The notes below the pieces were generated by a model that worked only from the letters and a program-made list of their open reading frames with translations, was not told the DNA's origin and searched no databases. Both the position numbers and the translations under genes were made by a program. Below are positions 1 to 11,403 of a DNA stretch of 64,000 nucleotides, piece after piece. The stretch comes from Palleronia pelagia (GTDB lineage Bacteria > Pseudomonadota > Alphaproteobacteria > Rhodobacterales > Rhodobacteraceae), in contig NZ_FOCM01000001.1 in NCBI RefSeq assembly GCF_900110115.1, positions 310,001 through 374,000 of the forward strand, given 5' to 3'. The number at the start of each line of letters is the position of its first letter. Positions within the stretch are counted from its first letter, which is position 1.

Positions 1-81
1 CGCGATCAGAGCGCAGGTGATGGGGGGCCGGGACGCTGATCGTTCCGCGCCACAGCCACAAAGCATCGAAAGAGACACCCC

Positions 82-336
82 ATGTTCACGAAAACCCTCA
101 CCACCCTTCTTCTGGCCGGCACCATGGCCGGGGCGGCCTTCGCCAGCTCCGACGTCAAGTTGAGCGACGAAACGACCGCCCAGATCCGCCAGATCCTGAC
201 CGAGCAAGGCTATGAGGTCGCGAAGATAAAGATCGAGGACGGCCTGTACGAGGCCTACGCCCGCAAGGACGGCCATAAATACGAGGTCTTCCTCGACGCC
301 GATCTCGCGGTGGTCCGCACCGAGAACGACGACTGA
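82..336 (+). CDS. PepSY-domain periplasmic protein
   Basis: An 84-residue protein with a clear signal peptide (basic start, hydrophobic run, AFA cleavage site near residue 21), so the mature protein is about 63 residues and periplasmic. The mature part has the PepSY pattern: a helix (AQIRQILTEQGYEVAKI) followed by strands ending in YEVFLDADLAVV. PepSY modules are small inhibitory or binding domains; the target here is unknown. An AAAGAG Shine-Dalgarno lies just upstream. It precedes a cytochrome b561 by 64 bases, and PepSY proteins are often found beside such cytochromes, so a redox accessory role is a guess from context. Confidence 0.85.
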   Translation: MFTKTLTTLLLAGTMAGAAFASSDVKLSDETTAQIRQILTEQGYEVAKIKIEDGLYEAYARKDGHKYEVFLDADLAVVRTENDD

Positions 337-400
337 GAGCCAGGCCGCCGGGGTCCGCCCCGGCGGCCAGCTTCATTTCGGTCAAATTGGAGACGACACC

Positions 401-925
401 ATGAACCGTATTCAGGTCTGGGACCCGGCGGTCCGCGTCTTTCACTGGTCCGTTGTCCTCGCCTTTGCCGCCAACGCGCTGGTCATCGACGACGACAGCA
501 AGCTGCATCAATGGGTGGGCTATTTTGTCGTGGGGCTGGTGTTGCTGCGCATCCTCTGGGGCTTCGTCGGCAGCCGCTACGCACGCTTCGCCAGCTTTCC
601 GCCCAGCGTGTCCGGCGCGCGGCAGCAGGCGGCGGACATGCTGTCGGGGCGGCGCGACGCCCATGCGGGTCACACGCCGCTGGGCGCCTTGATGATCTAC
701 AACCTGCTGCTGGCGCTGCTGGTGGTGGGCGTCTCGGGCTGGCTGATGACCACCGATGCCTTCTGGGGCGTCGAATGGCCCGAGGAGCTGCACGAGATCG
801 CCGTGAGCTGGACCGAGATCTCGGTGCTGGTTCACATCCTGGCGGTGCTTTACGAAAGCCACCGCACGGGCGTGAACCTGCCGGGCGCCATGGTCCGGGG
901 TTACAAGGACATGCCGCCGGGATAA
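401..925 (+). CDS. Cytochrome b561-family membrane protein
   Basis: A 174-residue integral membrane protein with about four hydrophobic segments. It opens with VWDPAVRVFHW, the hallmark of bacterial di-haem cytochrome b561 proteins. Candidate haem-ligand histidines are H15, H36, H91, H131 and H145, placed in or next to the membrane helices. Family members pass electrons between the quinone pool and periplasmic or soluble partners. It lies between the PepSY protein and a membrane-bound LuxR-type regulator on the same strand, 10 bases before the latter, so the three may form one transcript. The electron partner cannot be read from the sequence. Confidence 0.88.
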   Translation: MNRIQVWDPAVRVFHWSVVLAFAANALVIDDDSKLHQWVGYFVVGLVLLRILWGFVGSRYARFASFPPSVSGARQQAADMLSGRRDAHAGHTPLGALMIYNLLLALLVVGVSGWLMTTDAFWGVEWPEELHEIAVSWTEISVLVHILAVLYESHRTGVNLPGAMVRGYKDMPPG

Positions 926-935
926 TCTGGCACCC

Positions 936-1478
936 ATGATCCGCCTTGTCCCCGACACGCGATTGCCGGCCGGTCTGACCGCCCTGATGGCGGTGCAGGC
1001 CGGCTGTGTCGTGTTCTTCCTCGGCGATCTGGTGGCAGACGCGCGCGCGCAGATGGGAACGGAAGGGGCCAGCTTTCACCTGAGCATCGAGGCGGTCGCC
1101 ACCTTTGCCCTGCTGGCGGCCATCGGTTTCGAGGCCCGGTATCTGCGCGACCTGATGCGCAGCAAGGCGCGGCTGGAGCGGAACCTGCAAATCGCCAGCG
1201 CCGCCGTGCACGAGGTGATCGAGGCGCATTTCACCCGCTGGAAGCTGTCACCGTCCGAGACGGACGTTGCGACCTTCCTGGTCAAGGGTTTCGAGATCGC
1301 GGAAATTGCCCGGATCCGCGGCTGCGCCGAGGGCACCGTCAAGGCGCATCTGAACGCGATCTACCGCAAGTCCGGCACCCAAAATCGCGGGCAGTTGCTG
1401 AGCCTTTTGATCGACAGCCTCATGGCGGGCCCGACCGATGGCGCGCCGCATATGAAAACTCACGTCGCCGCGCAGTAG
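936..1478 (+). CDS. Membrane-anchored LuxR-type transcriptional regulator
   Basis: A 180-residue protein with two hydrophobic segments (about residues 10-30 and 48-67), a charged helical linker (68-98) that could form a coiled coil, and a C-terminal LuxR/GerE helix-turn-helix (104-160: LSPSETDVATFLVKGF, then the recognition helix around GTVKAHLNAIYRKSG). DNA binding by a protein held in the inner membrane is implied. No receiver or autoinducer domain is present. It starts 10 bases after the cytochrome b561 gene and is probably cotranscribed; it may sense membrane or redox state, but that is inference from position only. Confidence 0.85.
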   Translation: MIRLVPDTRLPAGLTALMAVQAGCVVFFLGDLVADARAQMGTEGASFHLSIEAVATFALLAAIGFEARYLRDLMRSKARLERNLQIASAAVHEVIEAHFTRWKLSPSETDVATFLVKGFEIAEIARIRGCAEGTVKAHLNAIYRKSGTQNRGQLLSLLIDSLMAGPTDGAPHMKTHVAAQ

Positions 1479-1491
1479 CGGCCCATCGCCC

Positions 1492-2244
1492 TCAGCTTTG
1501 CAGGTAGCGGAACATGGCCGAGGCGCCCCAGCCCGCGGCGATGGCGATGGCGAGAGACATCAGCCCGTAGATCAGGGCATTTTCTTGGGCGAGGGTATAA
1601 AGAAACCGCTCCAGCCCCACCTTGGCCACGTCGATCGTGGCGGCGTATTCGGCGACCACGGCGCCCTCACGCGTCAGGAAAATGCGCGAGGTATAGTCGC
1701 CCTCGACCAGGTTCGCGGGCAGCTCGACCCGGGTGTTGAACAGCGTCTGGTCGCTGACTTCGACCGCGCCGATGTTCAGCTGGTAAAGTTCCTGCCGCTC
1801 GCGGATGCGCACCAGCGCGTCGGTGAAGGCGGACGCGTCCTGCACGTCCATGGGCGCGCCCACGGACCGGATCGCCTGTCGCACGGTGATCCGGTGGCGC
1901 AGGTCGGACGTGTTGCTCAGCACGTCGTCCAGGGGCCCCGAGGTGTTCACGGCATAGAAGCTGGGCGCGTGGTCGATCTCGACCGCGGCGGAGTTCACCC
2001 AGATGATCGCCTGCTTGGCCTTGCGGCGCACGGTGAGCGGCCTTTGCGGCCCCTCCACCGTGACGATCAAGCCCAGCTGTCCCTCGGGGATGGGGGCCTG
2101 CCGTTTCACCGCGCCGAAGATCAGGATCTCGGAGCCGTCGAAGCTGGACGAGATGGCGATGCGGTTCTGCGACAGGCCCGCCACCAGGTCTTCGGCCTTG
2201 GCGGGCAGGGCGAGCGCCAGCAGGAGGATCAGCGCCCGGATCAA
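1492..2244 (-). CDS. TIGR02186 family membrane-anchored periplasmic protein
   Basis: 250 residues: an N-terminal signal peptide (AKA cleavage near residue 17), a beta-rich periplasmic body, and one C-terminal hydrophobic helix (about 225-245) that would anchor it in the inner membrane. Sequence features such as LSQNRIAISSSFDGSEILIFG fit the alphaproteobacterial TIGR02186 family, whose function is unknown. Its start codon overlaps the stop of the upstream TauE/SafE gene by four bases (ATGA), and this pairing is common in the family, so it is likely an accessory subunit of that exporter. The start chosen gives the complete signal peptide. Confidence 0.85.
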   Translation of the reverse strand: MIRALILLLALALPAKAEDLVAGLSQNRIAISSSFDGSEILIFGAVKRQAPIPEGQLGLIVTVEGPQRPLTVRRKAKQAIIWVNSAAVEIDHAPSFYAVNTSGPLDDVLSNTSDLRHRITVRQAIRSVGAPMDVQDASAFTDALVRIRERQELYQLNIGAVEVSDQTLFNTRVELPANLVEGDYTSRIFLTREGAVVAEYAATIDVAKVGLERFLYTLAQENALIYGLMSLAIAIAAGWGASAMFRYLQS

Positions 2245-3152
2245 TGTCCCGCCGTCCCGATGGAATACAGCTCGGCCGGTTCGATCAGCAGGTCCAGCGC
2301 CAGCTTGCCGCAGACCAGCAGGACCATCACCGCCAGCAGGATGCGCAATTGCTCGGCCTTCAGGTACACGCCGATACGCGCCCCCACCTGCGCGCCCACG
2401 ACGCCGCCCACCAAGAGCAGCACCGCCAGGATCATGTCGACGGTGTAGTTCGTGGTGGCGTGCAGAAGCGTGGTGAAGGCCGTGACGAAGATGATCTGGA
2501 ACAGCGACGTGCCGACCACGACCTTGGTGGGCATCCCCAGCAGGTAGATCATCGCCGGCACCATGATGAACCCGCCGCCCACGCCCATGATCGCGCTCAG
2601 CACGCCAACGAAGACACCGACCAGCGCGGGCGGGATGACCGAGATATACAGCCCCGAGGTGCGGAACTTCATCTTGAAGGGCAGGGCGTGAATCCAGGTG
2701 TGGTGCTTGCGCTTGGGCGCCTTGCCCTTGCGGGTGTTGCGGATGGTGTTCAGCGACTCGATGAACATCAGCCCGCCGATCGCGCCCAGGAAGATCACGT
2801 AGCTGAGCTTCACCAGCAGGTCGACCTGGCCCATGGACCGCAGGATGTTGAACACCCAGACCCCCAGGGCCGATCCTATGAGACCGCCCACCAAAAGGAC
2901 CGTGCCCATCCTCAGGTCCACGGTCTTGCGTCGCAGATGCGCGAGGACAGCCGAGAAGGACGAGGCCACGATCTGGTTCGCCTCGGTCGCCACGGCCACG
3001 GCGGGGGGAATGCCGATGAAGAACAGCAGCGGCGTCATCAGGAACCCGCCGCCCACACCGAACATGCCCGACAGAACGCCCACCAAGCCGCCCAGCCCGA
3101 GGAGCAGGAAGGCATTGACCGACACCTCGGCGATGGGAAGGTAGATCTGCAT
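2241..3152 (-). CDS. TauE/SafE family sulfite/organosulfur exporter
   Basis: A 303-residue polytopic membrane protein with the two repeated TauE motifs: GLVGVLSGMFGVGGGFLMTP near residue 25 and VGVLSAIMGVGGGFIMVP near residue 190, i.e. the internal duplication expected of the family. A basic cytoplasmic loop (RNTRKGKAPKRKHH, about 140) separates the halves. Family members export sulfite, sulfoacetate or related anions. It is translationally coupled to the downstream TIGR02186 protein. A second TauE-type gene lies at 50964-51800; the two differ in length and loop content and are not a recent duplication. Confidence 0.9.
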   Translation of the reverse strand: MQIYLPIAEVSVNAFLLLGLGGLVGVLSGMFGVGGGFLMTPLLFFIGIPPAVAVATEANQIVASSFSAVLAHLRRKTVDLRMGTVLLVGGLIGSALGVWVFNILRSMGQVDLLVKLSYVIFLGAIGGLMFIESLNTIRNTRKGKAPKRKHHTWIHALPFKMKFRTSGLYISVIPPALVGVFVGVLSAIMGVGGGFIMVPAMIYLLGMPTKVVVGTSLFQIIFVTAFTTLLHATTNYTVDMILAVLLLVGGVVGAQVGARIGVYLKAEQLRILLAVMVLLVCGKLALDLLIEPAELYSIGTAGH

Positions 3153-3227
3153 GGAAAGCCTCGGTGGGGCCGTTACCCCTTCAAAGCATTGCCGATGCGA
3201 AAAATCCAGAGCGTCGGACGCGATAAA

Positions 3228-4031
3228 TCACAGGCGCGACAGGAAGCTGCGCAGGATTTTCTCCAGTTTCGCGGCGCCGAGGGGGGCCATTTCCTTGGTG
3301 TGTTCGTGGCCGATCTTCTCGGCCGACAGGCCCGCCGCCATGTTCGTGATCGCGCTGATCGCAGCGACTCGTAACCCCAGGAAGCGTGCGAGGATCACCT
3401 CGGGCACCGTGGACATGCCCACCGCATCCGCTCCGAGGATCCGCAGGGCCCGGATCTCCGCGGGCGTCTCGAAGCTGGGACCGGAGTACCAGGCATAGAC
3501 GCCTTCGTGCAGATGCGTGTCGGTATCCTTGGCCGCGTCGCGCAGCGCCGCGCGCCAGTCGGGATCGTGGGCATCGGTCATCGGTACGAACCGTGCGTCG
3601 GTCGGCTCGCCGATCAGCGGGTTCAGGCCCGAGAAATTGATGTGGTCGCTCAGCAGCATGGCGCTGCCCGTGGGCATTTCCGGGTCGAGCGACCCGGCCG
3701 CGTTGGTGGCGATCAGCCCCTCGGCCCCCAGCGCCTTCAAAACCTCAAGCGGCAGGCGCATGGCCGACGGGTCGCCCTTCTCGTAGTAATGCGCGCGCCC
3801 GCCCAGCACCGCGATGCGCTGGCCCTCCAACTCGCCCACCACCAGCTTGGGGTTGTGGCCCGACACGCCTGCGTGCGGAAAGCCCGGCAGCTGGTCGTAG
3901 GGGATGGCGACGCCGTCCACCTGCTCGGCCAGGTGACCCAGCCCCGAGCCCAGGATCAGGCCCAGCCGCACGGGCGCGTCGCCCGCCCGGTCGCGGATGA
4001 AACGGGCGAGGTCGTCTGCGGCGCGGGACAT
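3228..4031 (-). CDS. punA: Purine nucleoside phosphorylase
   Basis: A 267-residue PNP of the trimeric (PNP-I, mammalian-like) type. Visible motifs are GSGLG near residue 28, GRAHYYEKG in the phosphate-binding region, TNAAGSL, FETPAEIR, GMSTVPE and ITNMAAG near the end. It phosphorolyses purine ribo- and deoxyribonucleosides to base plus pentose 1-phosphate in the cytoplasm. It begins one base after the stop of the last permease gene of the nucleoside ABC importer, so import and cleavage of nucleosides look like one operon (binding protein, ATPase, two permeases, PNP). The Asn in TNMAAG suggests preference for 6-oxopurines (guanosine, inosine). Confidence 0.93.
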   Translation of the reverse strand: MSRAADDLARFIRDRAGDAPVRLGLILGSGLGHLAEQVDGVAIPYDQLPGFPHAGVSGHNPKLVVGELEGQRIAVLGGRAHYYEKGDPSAMRLPLEVLKALGAEGLIATNAAGSLDPEMPTGSAMLLSDHINFSGLNPLIGEPTDARFVPMTDAHDPDWRAALRDAAKDTDTHLHEGVYAWYSGPSFETPAEIRALRILGADAVGMSTVPEVILARFLGLRVAAISAITNMAAGLSAEKIGHEHTKEMAPLGAAKLEKILRSFLSRL

Positions 4032-4032
4032 T

Positions 4033-4998
4033 TCAGCGCTCCTTCACGTAGGGTTGCCCACCGGCGCGGGGCGGGACGGCCTTTCCGACGAAGCCCGCCA
4101 GGATCACCACGGTGAGGATGTAGGGCAGGGCCAGGACGAAGGCGTTGGGGATCTCGAACAGCACGAGGTCGATCGACGAATAGCGGTTGGAAATGGCCTG
4201 AAGCAGACCGAAGAGCAGGCACGCCCCCAGCGCGTACCACGGCCGCCATTTGGCGAAGATCAGCGCGGCCAGCGCGATGTAGCCGCGCCCGGCGCTCATG
4301 TTCTGGGTGAAGCTCGCAGCCAGCCCGGTGGCGAGGAAGCTGCCCGACAGCCCGCATAGCACGCCGCAGATCGCCACGGCGGCGTAGCGCAGCCGCACGA
4401 CGCTGACGCCGGCCGTGTCCACCGCGCCGGGGTTCTCGCCCACCGCGCGAAGGCGCAATCCAAACCGGGTGCGGAACAGGACGTACCAGGTCAGCGGCAC
4501 GGTCAGCAGGCCCACATAGACGAGGATCGTGTGACCCGACAGCGCATCGGCATAAAGCGGACCGATGAAGGGCACGCCCGACAGCGCCTCGGCGAAGGGG
4601 AGTTCGATCGGCGAGAAGCGCGCGCCCCCCGACAGCTGCGGCGTGCGCCCGCCCTGCGAGAACCAGTCCTGCGCGATCAGCACCGTCATGCCCGCCGCGA
4701 GAAAGTTGATCGCCACGCCCGATATCAGCTGGTCGCCCCGGAAGGTGATCGAGGCCAGCCCGTGGATCATCGAGAACACCATCGAGGACGCGATGCCGGC
4801 CAGGAGCCCCAGCCAGACCGACCCGGTCAGCGCGGCGACGGCGGCCGAGAAGAAGGCCGAGATCAGGATCTTGCCCTCGAGCCCGATGTCGAACACGCCC
4901 GCCCGCTCGGAGAACAGCCCGGCCAGGCAGGCGAACAGCAGCGGCGTCGCCAGCCGGATCGACGAATCGAGGATCTGGATCAGGTCGAGATAGTTCAT
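4033..4998 (-). CDS. Nucleoside-type ABC transporter permease (YufQ/NupQ-like)
   Basis: 321 residues, about eight or nine membrane segments, with the conserved features of the second BMP-associated permease: LFSERAGVFDIGLEGKILIS near residue 28, ITFRGDQLISGVAINFLAAG and the cytoplasmic coupling region FGLRLRAVGENPGAVDTAGV. The reading frame stays open far upstream, but the start at 4998 overlaps the stop of the first permease gene by four bases (ATGA) and begins exactly where homologues do. With the other permease, ATPase and lipoprotein-like binding protein it forms an importer of the Bacillus NupNOPQ / Treponema PnrA class. Confidence 0.92.
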   Translation of the reverse strand: MNYLDLIQILDSSIRLATPLLFACLAGLFSERAGVFDIGLEGKILISAFFSAAVAALTGSVWLGLLAGIASSMVFSMIHGLASITFRGDQLISGVAINFLAAGMTVLIAQDWFSQGGRTPQLSGGARFSPIELPFAEALSGVPFIGPLYADALSGHTILVYVGLLTVPLTWYVLFRTRFGLRLRAVGENPGAVDTAGVSVVRLRYAAVAICGVLCGLSGSFLATGLAASFTQNMSAGRGYIALAALIFAKWRPWYALGACLLFGLLQAISNRYSSIDLVLFEIPNAFVLALPYILTVVILAGFVGKAVPPRAGGQPYVKER

Positions 4999-6103
4999 TC
5001 CGCGGGCACTCCGGGTTTGTCGGGTTGGCGCCGGAAGCGCAGGAAGGCCTTCTCGAGAGGGCTGCGCACCATGCCGTCCAGCGCGCCGGTGAACAGGATG
5101 ACCAGCGCCTGGATCACCACGATCATCTCGCGCGGGATCGAGGTTTCGAACTCCAGCTCGGCGCCGCCCTGGTACAGCGCGCCGAACAGGACCGCTGCGA
5201 TGAACACGCCCACCGGGTGCGAGCGCCCCATGAGCGCCACGGCGATGCCCACGAAGCCCGCGCCCAGCACGTTGTCCTGCAACAGCCGCTCCTGCTCGCC
5301 CATCACGGCATTGATGGCCATGAGGCCGGCCAGGGCGCCCGAGATCAGCATCGTGATCATGGTGATCCGCACCGGGTTGATGCCGGCATAGACGGCGGCC
5401 TTGTCGGAGTGGCCGAAGGCGCGGATCTCGTATCCCAGCCTGGTGCGCCACAGCAGAAGCCACAGGCCCCAGCAGGCCAGCAGGGCCACGATGAAGCTGA
5501 CATTCATCGGCGTGCGGGCGAAGTCGATGCCGATGGCCCCCAACACCTCGCGCGCCGTCGGCAGGTGCGAACCCTCGACGAAACGGGCGGATTCGGGCGC
5601 CATTCCGGGGGCCTTCAGCGCGCTCACCAGCAGGTAGACCAGCAGCGCCGAGGCGATGAAGTTGAACATGATCGTGGTGATGACGATATGGCTGCCCCGC
5701 GTCGCCTGCAGGTAGGCGGGGATGGCGGCCCAGGCCGCGCCGAAAAGGCCACCGCCAAGGATCGCCACCGGCAGCGCGATCAGCCAGTGCGGCCACGGCA
5801 CCATCAGGCAGACCAGCGCGACGCCCAGGCTGCCCAGCTGCGCCTGGCCTTCACCGCCGATGTTGAACAGCCGTGCGTGGAAGGCGATGGCGACGGCCAG
5901 GCCCGTGAAGATGAAGTTGGTGGCGTAGAACAGCGTGTAGCCCCAGCCATAGGTCGAGCCCACGGCGCCGTTCACCATGATCGCCAGCGCCTCGAACGGG
6001 TCCTGGCCGATCAGCGCGACCACGAGGCCCGAGACGATCAGGGCGAGGATCAGGTTGATCAACGGGATCAGGGCCACGTCGGCCCACTTGGGAAGCTTGT
6101 CCA

Positions 6104-6104
<1 letters not shown>
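4995..6104 (-). CDS. Nucleoside-type ABC transporter permease (YufP/NupP-like)
   Basis: A 369-residue integral membrane protein. It contains GLAVAIAFHARLFNIGGEGQ (about residue 72), a hallmark of the permease partners of BMP-family binding proteins, and the coupling motif TRLGYEIRAFGHSDKAAVYAG. It forms a heterodimer with the following permease. Its start overlaps the stop of the ATPase gene by one base (TGATG), and its end overlaps the next gene by four, so the transporter genes are translationally coupled. Substrates of the class are purine and pyrimidine nucleosides, which fits the adjacent PNP. Confidence 0.92.
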
Positions 6105-7690
<1,586 letters not shown>

Positions 7691-7720
7691 GGAGCCCACC
7701 CTTCGGGGATTTAGTAAAAC

Positions 7721-7748
7721 GGCCCCCGCGCGGGGTCGCGCGGGGGCC
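7721..7748 (-). terminator. Hairpin between binding-protein and ATPase genes
   Basis: A perfect 12-bp stem (7721-7732 with 7737-7748, GGCCCCCGCGCG and its complement) with a four-base loop. On the minus strand it follows the BMP-type binding protein gene by about 18 bases and is trailed by GTTTTAC, so it looks like a partially read-through intrinsic terminator or a 3' mRNA-stabilising stem. Such elements usually set binding protein above membrane components. Confidence 0.7.
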
Positions 7749-7766
7749 GGTGTCGTCAGGTCGCGA

Positions 7767-8771
<1,005 letters not shown>

Positions 8772-8954
8772 TGGGGGTGTCTCCCTTGTGTTGTTCTTTG
8801 GCCAAGGGCTTTGGCGCCCATGGCCCGGGGTCGCCCGAGGGCGCCCGCGACAGCCGCGATTAAGGGCCGTGCGGACCCGAGAATCAAGACGGGATTGTGG
8901 ATGAATCGCCGCGCGACGGGGCACCTGCCGTGGATTGAGGCAGATGACGTTTCG

Positions 8955-9371
8955 TCATGGGACCAGATCCCGGCCCAGCACCAGCGCATCCACCGACCCC
9001 GCTGCAGGATCGCGGTAGTAGCCACGGCGCAGGCCCAGTTGCTCATAGCCCATGGCGTCGTAAAGCGCCCGGGCCGCCGCGTTGGTCTCGGCCACCTCGA
9101 GAAAGACGCGCGTTGCACCGTATGCGCGCACGTCATCGTGAAACGCGTCGAGACAGGCGCGGCCCAGGCCCTTGCGGCGGTGGTCGGGATCGGTGGCGAT
9201 GGTCAGCAGCTCGGCCTCGTCCAGCACGACACGCCCCAGGGCGAAAGCATGGTCCCGTGTGACCAGGACGGCGCCCGGCTGGGCCAGCAGGTCGCGGAAG
9301 CCCTCGGCCGGGAACGGCGGCGGCACGGTGATGGCGCGGGCGTGGAGCCGGGCCAGGTCCTCGGGCGTCAT
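8955..9371 (-). CDS. rimI: Ribosomal protein-type N-acetyltransferase RimI
   Basis: A 138-residue GNAT acetyltransferase. The acetyl-CoA pyrophosphate loop is visible as DPDHRRKGLGRACLDAF, followed by VFLEVAETNAAARALYDAMGYEQLGLRRGYY, the typical RimI end. The family acetylates the N-terminal alanine of ribosomal protein S18 and probably other proteins. The start codon overlaps the stop of tsaB by four bases, and the tsaB-rimI pair is widespread in bacteria, which supports the assignment. Confidence 0.9.
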   Translation of the reverse strand: MTPEDLARLHARAITVPPPFPAEGFRDLLAQPGAVLVTRDHAFALGRVVLDEAELLTIATDPDHRRKGLGRACLDAFHDDVRAYGATRVFLEVAETNAAARALYDAMGYEQLGLRRGYYRDPAAGSVDALVLGRDLVP

Positions 9372-10036
9372 GCGACCGGGGGCTGGGCGCGGGCGGGGGC
9401 GGCGTCGGGCGGGCGCAGGTAAAGCGGCGCGGGCCGGTCGGGCGCGGTGTCGCCGCCCATGTGCCGCCGCTCGGCGATCTCGCAGATACGCGGCGCGATG
9501 GCGTCGAGGTCGGTTTCCAGCGCGGGCAGGCCCAGTGTGGGGCCGACTTGCAGCGCCAGGGGGCCGACCGCCTGCATCCCGGCGCCCGCCGCCAGGTCGC
9601 CCGGCGGATCGGAAGGGTCGATAAGGCGGGCAGGGCCGTCCGGCGCGCCGTCGCGATAGGCGCGCACATGGGCCATGTCGCGCGGCGCGGGCAGGCAGAC
9701 CAGCGCGTCGCCCGAGGTGGCCGACAGCGCGACGTCGAAGCTCGACACACCATGGCAGGGGCGGTCGAGGCCCAGGGCAAGCCCGCGCGCCGCCGCGACC
9801 CCCACGCGCAGGCCGGTGAAGTTGCCGGGACCGATGCCCACCGCCAGCGCATCAAGGTCGCCCCAGCAAAGGCCCGCCTGCGACAGCAGCTCTTCCAGCA
9901 TCGGGATCAGCCGTTCGGCCTGTCCCCGCGCCATGTCCTCCTGTGCCAGCGCCACGAGCGACCCGCCCGAACGCAAAGCGGCCGCGCAGTGCGCGGCCGA
10001 TGTGTCGAAGGCAAGAAGCGTCGGTGCGTCAGGCAA
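9368..10036 (-). CDS. tsaB: tRNA threonylcarbamoyladenosine biosynthesis protein TsaB
   Basis: 222 residues of the ASKHA fold: LLAFDTSAAHCAAAL at the start, and LDALAVGIGPGNFTGLRVGVAAARGLALGLDRP (about 58-90), the TsaB signature. With TsaD, TsaE and TsaC it makes the t6A37 modification on ANN-decoding tRNAs; TsaB is the non-catalytic partner of TsaD. It overlaps the upstream Nfu gene by eight bases and the downstream rimI by four, so these three are one translational unit. Confidence 0.92.
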   Translation of the reverse strand: MPDAPTLLAFDTSAAHCAAALRSGGSLVALAQEDMARGQAERLIPMLEELLSQAGLCWGDLDALAVGIGPGNFTGLRVGVAAARGLALGLDRPCHGVSSFDVALSATSGDALVCLPAPRDMAHVRAYRDGAPDGPARLIDPSDPPGDLAAGAGMQAVGPLALQVGPTLGLPALETDLDAIAPRICEIAERRHMGGDTAPDRPAPLYLRPPDAAPARAQPPVA

Positions 10037-10589
10037 CCGGCCGCACCTCGATAACCTCGGGGATGTAATGGCGCAGCAGGTTCTCGATCCCCATCTTCAG
10101 CGTCAGGGTCGAGGACGGGCAGCCGGCGCAGGCGCCCTGCATGTGCAGGTAGACAACGCCACGCTCGAACCCGTGGAAGGTGATGTCGCCGCCGTCCTGC
10201 GCCACGGCCGGGCGCACGCGGGTGTCCAGCAGTTCCTTGATCTGGACGACGATCTCACCGTCGGGGCCTTCGTGGTCGGCATGGCCGCCCGACTGGTCGG
10301 CGCCGCCCGCCATGACCGGCTGGCCGGACTGGAAGTGCTCCATGATCGCACCCAGGATCGCGGGCTTGATATGGTCCCATTCGGTCCCATCCTGCTTGGT
10401 CACGGTGACGAAGTCGTTGCCCAGGAACACGCCCGTGGTGCCGTCGACGGCGAAGATGCGCGTCGCCAGCGGCGAGGTGTCGGCGGTTTCGGCCGAGGGA
10501 AAGTCGGCCGTGCCGGTCTCGAGCACGGTCTGGCCGGGCAGGAACTTCAGCGTGGCGGGGTTGGGCGTGGATTCGGTCTGGATGAACAT
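10029..10589 (-). CDS. Nfu-type iron-sulfur cluster scaffold/carrier
   Basis: 186 residues: an Nfu N-terminal domain (FIQTESTPNPATLKFLPG at the start, as in mitochondrial NFU1 and alphaproteobacterial NifU-like proteins), then the C-terminal NifU domain with the cluster-binding CAGC motif (Cys154 and Cys157). It carries [4Fe-4S] clusters to apo-proteins. The ATG at 10589 has an ideal AAGGAAG Shine-Dalgarno and begins at the conserved N-terminus, although the frame is open 17 codons further upstream. It overlaps tsaB by eight bases. Confidence 0.93.
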   Translation of the reverse strand: MFIQTESTPNPATLKFLPGQTVLETGTADFPSAETADTSPLATRIFAVDGTTGVFLGNDFVTVTKQDGTEWDHIKPAILGAIMEHFQSGQPVMAGGADQSGGHADHEGPDGEIVVQIKELLDTRVRPAVAQDGGDITFHGFERGVVYLHMQGACAGCPSSTLTLKMGIENLLRHYIPEVIEVRPVA

Positions 10590-10661
10590 TGCGGCGTCTT
10601 CCTTACTGCTGCACCCGATATGCGGAATGGCGCCCGCCATGTCAAGGACTCTAGAACCGTT

Positions 10662-11402
10662 CTAAAGTAGCCCCAGCTGCCGCGCGCCCATCAGGATGGC
10701 CAGCAAAATGGGCTGGTGCAACAGGTAGATCACCAGCGAATGGCGCCCCATGCGGGCCAGCAGGTCCGAGGCGACCGGGCCGCGGGGCAGGGGGGCGATC
10801 CGCGCCACCAAGAGCCCCGCCAGCGTGGCGGCGAACCAGGGGAAGACCGGCTCGTAATCCAGCGCGAACCAGCGGGTCGGCGACAGCCCGAGCGGGTAGA
10901 GCGCGGGGTGCGAGAAGAGATCCGAGGTCAGGACATGCGGCGCGGCCAGCGTCAGCAGGGCGGCCAGCGCCACCAGCCAGCCGGGCGCGAACAGGAACGG
11001 CAGCGCCAGCACCGAGAAGACGGCGATGGCGTGCAGGATGCCGAACCACACCGCCGCGCCCATGGCGTAATGCGTGGCGAGCGTGACCGCGGCGGCGGCC
11101 AGCACCAGTTGCCCCAGCCGCCGCAGAAACCCGCGCCAGCGGACACCGCGCCCATGGGCCAGTTGCAGCGACACGCCCGCCAGCGCGATGAAGCTCCCGG
11201 CGATGGACATGGCGAACAGCCGCCAGCCCGGCGCGCCGCCCACGTCCCATTGCGTGACGCCCAGCATGTCCAGGTCATAGCTGAAGTGGAAGACGATCAT
11301 CGCCACCAGCGCGATGCCCCGCGCCCGGTCGATCCAGGCCACGCGTGCGGCCGGACAGGCGCCGGCCTTGGCCGCGCCTTGCGGGCGGTCACCTGCGCTC
11401 AT
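10662..11402 (-). CDS. DUF1624 (heparan-alpha-glucosaminide N-acetyltransferase-like) membrane protein
   Basis: A 246-residue polytopic membrane protein of about seven segments. After a basic N-terminus, VAWIDRARGIALVAMIVFHF is the family signature, where the H of FHF is the putative catalytic position. DUF1624/YeiB-type proteins are thought to transfer acyl groups across the membrane, but the bacterial substrate is unknown. It starts one base after the stop of the universal stress protein gene, so both are probably cotranscribed, with the Nfu-tsaB-rimI group following after a 72-base gap. Confidence 0.85.
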   Translation of the reverse strand: MSAGDRPQGAAKAGACPAARVAWIDRARGIALVAMIVFHFSYDLDMLGVTQWDVGGAPGWRLFAMSIAGSFIALAGVSLQLAHGRGVRWRGFLRRLGQLVLAAAAVTLATHYAMGAAVWFGILHAIAVFSVLALPFLFAPGWLVALAALLTLAAPHVLTSDLFSHPALYPLGLSPTRWFALDYEPVFPWFAATLAGLLVARIAPLPRGPVASDLLARMGRHSLVIYLLHQPILLAILMGARQLGLL

Positions 11403-11403
11403 G

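Noticed and set aside
155-958. Open frame antisense to the PepSY and cytochrome b561 genes
   Set aside because: Low-complexity His/Arg/Gln translation typical of antisense shadows; the plus-strand proteins have clear motifs.
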